A program made the translations under genes and the position numbers. A stretch of 64,000 nucleotides of DNA, taken from the NCBI RefSeq assembly GCF_001005085.2, contig NZ_LBMU02000075.1, positions 1 to 64,000 on the forward strand, in the 5' to 3' direction. The notes under the pieces were generated by a model that saw only the letters and a list, made by a program, of their open reading frames with translations, was not told the DNA's origin and ran no database searches. Below are positions 60,429-64,000 of the stretch, in pieces (positions within the stretch are counted from its first letter, which is position 1; the number at the start of each line of letters is the position of its first letter). Source of the stretch: Streptomyces humi. GTDB lineage: Bacteria; Actinomycetota; Actinomycetes; Streptomycetales; Streptomycetaceae.

Positions 60429-61190
60429 TCAGCGCCCGCCCTGGCCGTATCCCCTGAGTTTCTCGGCCGCTCGCGCCATCTGGTCCGGGGAGAGCAGGGT
60501 CGGGGACAGGCCCGGGACCGTGGACGCCGTCAGCCAGAGGCGGCACATCCATTCCAGCTGGGCGGTGCGGTCGTAGGCCTCGGAGAGGGTGCCGCCGTAG
60601 GTGATCGCGCCGTGGTTGCGGAGGAGGCAGCCGGAGCGGCCGTCCAGGGCCCGGAGCATGTTCTCGGCCAACTCGTCGGTTCCGTAGGTGGCGTACGGGG
60701 CGACCCGGACGGCGCCGCCGAGCGCCCCGGACATGTAGTGGATCGCCGGGAGCTCGGGGACGAGCGTCGAGACGGCCGTCGCGTGCAGCGCGTGGGTGTG
60801 CACGACGGCACCGGCGCCGGTGCTGCCGTAGACCGCGAGGTGCATCGGCAGTTCGCTGGTCGGGACGAGGGTGCCGAGGACCTGGCGGCCGTCGAGGTCC
60901 ACGCCGGTCACGTCGTCCGGGGTGAGCCGGTCGTACGGCACTCCCGACGGTGTGACCAGCACGGTGTCGCCGACGCGGACCGAGACGTTGCCGGAGGTGC
61001 CGACGACCAGTCCGTCGGCCACCGTGCGGCGGGCCGTGCCGACGAGATCGCGCCAGGCGTCGGCCTCCGCCGGGGTCACGTCGCGCCTCAGCGGTTCCGG
61101 CACATCCCGCGCGCCACCGCACCCACCCGTTTCGCCCCGTCCATTCCGTTCGCACCGTTCATCCTGTTCGCCCCACCGCTGCTCAGCCAT
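60429..61190 (-). CDS. Class II aldolase/adducin family protein
   Basis: A 253-residue protein related to L-fuculose-phosphate aldolase. Motifs: GTSGNVSVRVGD, TPSGVPYDRLTPDDV, zinc ligands in VVHTHALHATAV and a later His in LLRNHGAITYG. It probably performs retro-aldol cleavage of a phosphorylated sugar. The basic/acidic N-terminal 40 residues are unconserved. AGGA eight bases upstream supports the ATG at 61190. It is divergent from pitH2. Confidence 0.9.
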   Translation of the reverse strand: MAEQRWGEQDERCERNGRGETGGCGGARDVPEPLRRDVTPAEADAWRDLVGTARRTVADGLVVGTSGNVSVRVGDTVLVTPSGVPYDRLTPDDVTGVDLDGRQVLGTLVPTSELPMHLAVYGSTGAGAVVHTHALHATAVSTLVPELPAIHYMSGALGGAVRVAPYATYGTDELAENMLRALDGRSGCLLRNHGAITYGGTLSEAYDRTAQLEWMCRLWLTASTVPGLSPTLLSPDQMARAAEKLRGYGQGGR

Positions 61191-61495
61191 GGCCCGATCC
61201 TGCCAGCCGACGCCCCGGCGGACCGGCGCGGCCGGACACCGCCGCCCGCGCTCGACATCGGATACAACCCTCAGGACAGGAAGCGGCCGGTGATCCGCGC
61301 GGCCACGCACGTTGGAACCTCTGCCCCGGGCGGCGGCGGGCCGGCGGCGGGCTGTCGGGTGACCAGAATCTCTTCGGCGGGCCGGTTGGGCGGCCGAAGT
61401 CGTTCGCCCGGGGTCACGGGTCAAGCGGCGACTGGGTCGCCGGACCGCAAGCGGAATGACAACCCTCCTTCATCGACACCCCCAAGCCCCTCTCA

Positions 61496-61528
61496 GTTCA
61501 TCTGCCGTTCACCCAGGTTGCCTACGGT
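61496..61528 (+). promoter_or_regulatory. PHO box and -10 of pitH2
   Basis: Two 11-bp direct-repeat units, GTTCATCTGCC (61496-61506) and GTTCACCCAGG (61507-61517), match the PhoP-binding consensus GTTCACC. A TACGGT -10 follows at 61523-61528. The site is within the 374-bp divergent gap to the aldolase. PhoP control of pitH2 is reported in S. coelicolor, from memory. Confidence 0.75.
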
Positions 61529-61564
61529 CCAACAGCCAACGACTTCGAAAGATTGCCTGGGTAA

Positions 61565-62812
61565 ATGGAAAGCTTCTCGCTGATCCTCGCGATTGTGGTG
61601 GTCACCGCACTCGCGTTCGATTTCACGAACGGTTTCCACGACACCGCCAACGCGATGGCCACCACCATCTCGACCGGTGCACTCAAGCCCAAGATCGCGG
61701 TGGCCATGTCCGCCGCGCTCAATCTGGTGGGCGCCTTCCTCTCCGTGGAGGTCGCCAACACGATCTCCAAGGGGCTCGTCGACGAGAACGGCATCCGTCC
61801 CGAGGTCATCTTCGCCGCCCTGGTCGGCGCGATCCTCTGGAACCTGGTGACCTGGCTGGTGGGCCTGCCCTCCAGTTCCTCGCACGCCCTCATGGGCGGT
61901 CTGATCGGCGCCACCGTCGCCTCGGCCGGCTTCGGCGCGGTCCACGGCGACGTGCTCGTCACCAAGGTGCTGCTCCCGGCGGTGGCGGCCCCCGTCGTCG
62001 CGGGCCTCGCGGCGCTCCTCTCCACCCGCCTCTCCTACACGCTCTCGAAGAACGCCGAGGACGAGGCCACCCGCAAGGGCTACCGGGCCGGCCAGATCGC
62101 CTCCGCCGGACTGGTCTCGCTCGCGCACGGCACCAACGACGCGCAGAAGACGATGGGCATCATCACCCTCGCGCTGATCGCCGGCGGCTCCATCGCCCCC
62201 GGCTCCAACCCTCCCACCTGGGTCATCCTCTCCGCCGGCCTCGCCATCGCGCTCGGCACGTACATCGGCGGCTGGCGGATCATCCGCACCATGGGCACGG
62301 GCCTGACCGACCTTCAGCCGCAGCAGGGCTTCGCCGCCCAGACCAGCGCGGCCACCGCCATCCTGGCCTCCTCCCACCTCGGCTTCTCCCTCTCCACCAC
62401 GCACGTCGTCTCCGGCTCGGTGATGGGCGCCGGCCTGGGCCGCAAGGGCGGCAAGGTCCGCTGGTCCACCGCGACCCGCATGGTCGTCGCCTGGGTGCTC
62501 ACCCTCCCGGCGGCCGCCCTGGTCGGCGCGCTCGCCGAGTCCGTGACGGACCTCGGCGACTGGGGCACGGCGGCCGTCGCCGTCTTCCTGGTGGCGGCGA
62601 GCGCCACGATCTGGAAGCTGTCCCGCCGCGAGGTCGTGGACAGCAGCAACGTCCTCGGCACCGAGGACGCCGGCGAACCGGCCGGAGTGGTGACCACGGC
62701 GATCGCCGCCGTGACCCCGCCGCCCGCGGGCCAGGTCACCGACGGCCTGACGGCCACCATCCCCGCCCCCGCCCCCGCCGCTCCCGCGACCGACCCGGCC
62801 GCCACCGTCTGA
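61565..62812 (+). CDS. pitH2: Low-affinity inorganic phosphate transporter PitH2
   Basis: A 415-residue Pit-family symporter with about ten membrane helices. Twin signature motifs: DFTNGFHDTANAMATTISTGAL near the N-terminus and SLAHGTNDAQKTMGIITLAL in the second half, each with the GxND/GFHD core. It carries metal-phosphate complexes with H+. A disordered Ala/Pro tail ends the protein. It stands behind a PHO box and is followed 19 bp later by a small membrane gene, probably cotranscribed. Confidence 0.95.
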   Translation: MESFSLILAIVVVTALAFDFTNGFHDTANAMATTISTGALKPKIAVAMSAALNLVGAFLSVEVANTISKGLVDENGIRPEVIFAALVGAILWNLVTWLVGLPSSSSHALMGGLIGATVASAGFGAVHGDVLVTKVLLPAVAAPVVAGLAALLSTRLSYTLSKNAEDEATRKGYRAGQIASAGLVSLAHGTNDAQKTMGIITLALIAGGSIAPGSNPPTWVILSAGLAIALGTYIGGWRIIRTMGTGLTDLQPQQGFAAQTSAATAILASSHLGFSLSTTHVVSGSVMGAGLGRKGGKVRWSTATRMVVAWVLTLPAAALVGALAESVTDLGDWGTAAVAVFLVAASATIWKLSRREVVDSSNVLGTEDAGEPAGVVTTAIAAVTPPPAGQVTDGLTATIPAPAPAAPATDPAATV

Positions 62813-62831
62813 CCCCGAGGAAGAACCCGAC

Positions 62832-63059
62832 ATGAACATCGACTGGGCAGCCATCGGCTCCGTCTTCGGCGTCAGCCTCGTGGCCACCGTGGGCCTGGTG
62901 ACCCTCTTCACCCTCGGCATCAAGGGCCTCTCGGCCCGCGAACGCGCCACCGCGCAGGGCAACTCCGCGGCCCTGGCCGTGACCGCCGCCTACCTCTCCT
63001 TCGCGGCCTGCGCGGCAGCCGTGGCCTACGGCATCCACCTGATCGTGGCGAAGGCCTGA
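62832..63059 (+). CDS. Small membrane protein downstream of pitH2
   Basis: A 75-residue protein with two membrane helices (about 7-30 and 46-72: IGSVFGVSLVATVGLVTLFTLG, LAVTAAYLSFAACAAAVAYGIHLIV) and the linker KGLSARERATAQGNS. GAGGAAG precedes the ATG. The same gene follows pit genes in other streptomycetes in my memory, so it may be an accessory subunit of the phosphate transporter; no function is established. Confidence 0.85.
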   Translation: MNIDWAAIGSVFGVSLVATVGLVTLFTLGIKGLSARERATAQGNSAALAVTAAYLSFAACAAAVAYGIHLIVAKA

Positions 63060-63099
63060 CCAGGACCGCACCACTCGGCGCAACGGCCCGACCGGGCCG

Positions 63100-63136
63100 G
63101 AAGGCTCCGCTCCGACCCGTTCGGCGCGGAGCCTTC
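63100..63136 (+). terminator. Hairpin terminator after the pitH2 operon
   Basis: A perfect 11-bp stem (GAAGGCTCCGC / GCGGAGCCTTC) with a 15-base loop lies 40 bases after the stop of the small membrane gene. Confidence 0.7.
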
Positions 63137-63214
63137 GGCATGCCCCAGAAGCCCCTCTGAACCATCGATGTGGGCCTTCCCACACACTCCCCTCGCAGGT
63201 CAACGGCAAGTTGA

Positions 63215-63390
63215 CGGGTCTTCCGGGGGCGTGGTGGACTGCCGGAGCCATGTACGGCGGCAAGAGAGGAAGCCGGTGTGAATCCGGCGCGGTCCCGCCA
63301 CTGTCACCGGGGTAGCGATCCCCGGGAGCCAGGAACTCTCACCGCCGGTCTCGTCGAACCAGGGCGTGGACACCCTGAGTGAGGACATAT
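63215..63390 (+). ncRNA. Cobalamin riboswitch
   Basis: The conserved core is readable: GAGGAAGCCGGTGTGAATCC, then CGGTCCCGCCACTGT, a stem GGGGTAGCGATCCCC and the B12 box with GAGCCAGGAACTCTCACC. It lies 70-245 bases upstream of the cobD start. Adenosylcobalamin binding would shut down expression of the cobalamin genes that follow. Confidence 0.93.
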
Positions 63391-63394
63391 CGCC

Positions 63395-63454
63395 ATGCGC
63401 GGCTGCCGACCGAGGCGCAGTAACCGGTTCGTACCCGACCCCGCGGCCGGCTGA
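63395..63454 (+). CDS. Possible 19-residue leader ORF before cobD
   Basis: ATG preceded by GTGAGGA opens a 19-codon frame, MRGCRPRRSNRFVPDPAAG, that stops four bases before the cobD ATG. It lies right after the riboswitch. cobD itself has no good Shine-Dalgarno, so translational coupling through this ORF is plausible. No homology is claimed. Confidence 0.3.
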   Translation: MRGCRPRRSNRFVPDPAAG

Positions 63455-63458
63455 GCCG

Positions 63459-64000
63459 ATGGGTGCCGATCGCGTCTTCGCGTACGGCGCCGCCGCCGGC
63501 CTTCTCGGCGACCTGCTGCTCGGCGATCCGCGCCGGGGGCATCCGGTCGCCGTGTTCGGGCGGGCGGCCGGAGCCGTGGAGCGGGTGCTGTGGCGGGACC
63601 ACCGCGGGTGGGGCGCCCTGCACACCGCCGTGTGCGCCGGTGGCGCCGTGACGCTGGGCGCCGTCGCCCAGCGGGTCGTACGACCGTCCGCCACCGCTTC
63701 CGTCGTACTCACCGCGGCCGCCACCTGGGCCGTCGTCGGGGGCACTTCGCTCTCCCGGGAGGCCCGTGTCATCGGGCGCGCCCTTCAGGCGGGTGACGTC
63801 GAGGCGGCCCGGGCGCGGCTGCCGCATCTGTGCGGGCGGGATCCGCAGGCCCTGGACGCCGACGGGATCGCGCGCGCGGTCGTGGAGTCCGTCGCCGAGA
63901 ACACCAGTGACGCGGTGGTCGGCGCGCTGGTGTGGGGGGCCGTGGCCGGGGTGCCGGGGCTGCTCGGGTTCCGGGCCGTCAACACCCTGGACGCGATGGT
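63459..64000 (+). CDS. cobD: Adenosylcobinamide-phosphate synthase CobD/CbiB (partial)
   Basis: The first 180 residues of a protein that continues past the window. It attaches aminopropanol phosphate to adenosylcobyric acid in cobalamin synthesis at the membrane. Family motifs: LLGDLLLGDPRRGHPVAVFGR at the start, LSREARVIGRALQAGDVEAARARL, GRDPQALDADGIARAVVESVAENTSDAVVGAL and FRAVNTLDAM at the cut edge. It lies downstream of a cobalamin riboswitch, as expected. Confidence 0.94.
   Translation, partial: MGADRVFAYGAAAGLLGDLLLGDPRRGHPVAVFGRAAGAVERVLWRDHRGWGALHTAVCAGGAVTLGAVAQRVVRPSATASVVLTAAATWAVVGGTSLSREARVIGRALQAGDVEAARARLPHLCGRDPQALDADGIARAVVESVAENTSDAVVGALVWGAVAGVPGLLGFRAVNTLDAM

Noticed and set aside
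61135..61175. Array of GTTCGCCCC-like units resembling PHO boxes
   Set aside because: The period is 9 bp, not 11, and it lies inside the aldolase N-terminal coding region, where it reflects repeated Glu/Arg/Asn codons.

Overview
The window is a 64 kb piece of a Streptomyces chromosome. The DNA is very GC-rich, with strong G/C bias at third codon positions. Many starts are GTG, several genes look leaderless behind a TACGGT-type -10, and the markers are Streptomyces-specific: two chaplins, a streptophobe-type membrane protein, a 38-residue transporter-associated peptide and the nucleoid protein Gbn. From memory, the order of chpE, fabI-fabG, tldD-tldE, tyrS, moaA, gbn and pitH2 matches S. coelicolor SCO1796 to about SCO1850. 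This is core chromosome: I see no integrase, IS element, phage, CRISPR array, rRNA or tRNA.

Layout. 0.1-6.2 kb: an SPFH/stomatin-NfeD pair, an ABC ATPase, a conserved hypothetical protein, two cysteine-free chaplins, and a GAF histidine kinase with its NarL/LuxR regulator. 6.4-16.5 kb: an SDR translationally coupled to a QueA-like protein, a secreted SLT-like transglycosylase, an FHA-FHA-ABC exporter, a large membrane protein, SerB and a SixA-like phosphatase. 16.6-26.7 kb: an MFS exporter divergent from a FadR-type GntR regulator with a clear operator, FabI/FabG, TldD/TldE, TyrS, a GlsB-type membrane protein and a DUF3099 protein. 26.8-38.7 kb: MoaA, a DUF485-solute/sodium symporter pair, tandem subtilases, a CoA-transferase with an AT-rich operator-like start region, a zinc alcohol dehydrogenase, a coupled pair resembling animal alkylglycerol monooxygenase and lysoplasmalogenase, and a VIT-type transporter. 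38.8-43.0 kb: a four-gene catabolic-looking operon (acetoacetate-decarboxylase-like, SDR, two Amidohydro_2 paralogues).

43.0-52.6 kb: a DEDDh-BRCT exonuclease, a zinc-ribbon protein, SURF1, a GH15 enzyme, an SDR lacking its catalytic residues, a compact Asp23/AmaP-type envelope-stress operon with a divergent relative, an enoyl-CoA hydratase and Gbn. 52.9-64 kb: an ABC-F ATPase, a protein with a low-complexity N-terminus, a zinc peptidase, a VOC protein, a conserved hypothetical protein, a hydrolase, a class II aldolase, PitH2 behind a PHO box, and a cobalamin riboswitch before cobD, which runs off the right edge.

The most interesting points are: the ether-lipid-like AGMO/YhhN pair; three unrelated intergenic arrays of degenerate 26-34 bp tandem repeats; a dense GATC cluster upstream of gbn; a direct plus inverted repeat straddling the CoA-transferase start codon; the Asp23-type operon with a SigB-like promoter; and two very short ORFs placed like leader peptides. 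All family calls come from reading motifs; no database search was run.
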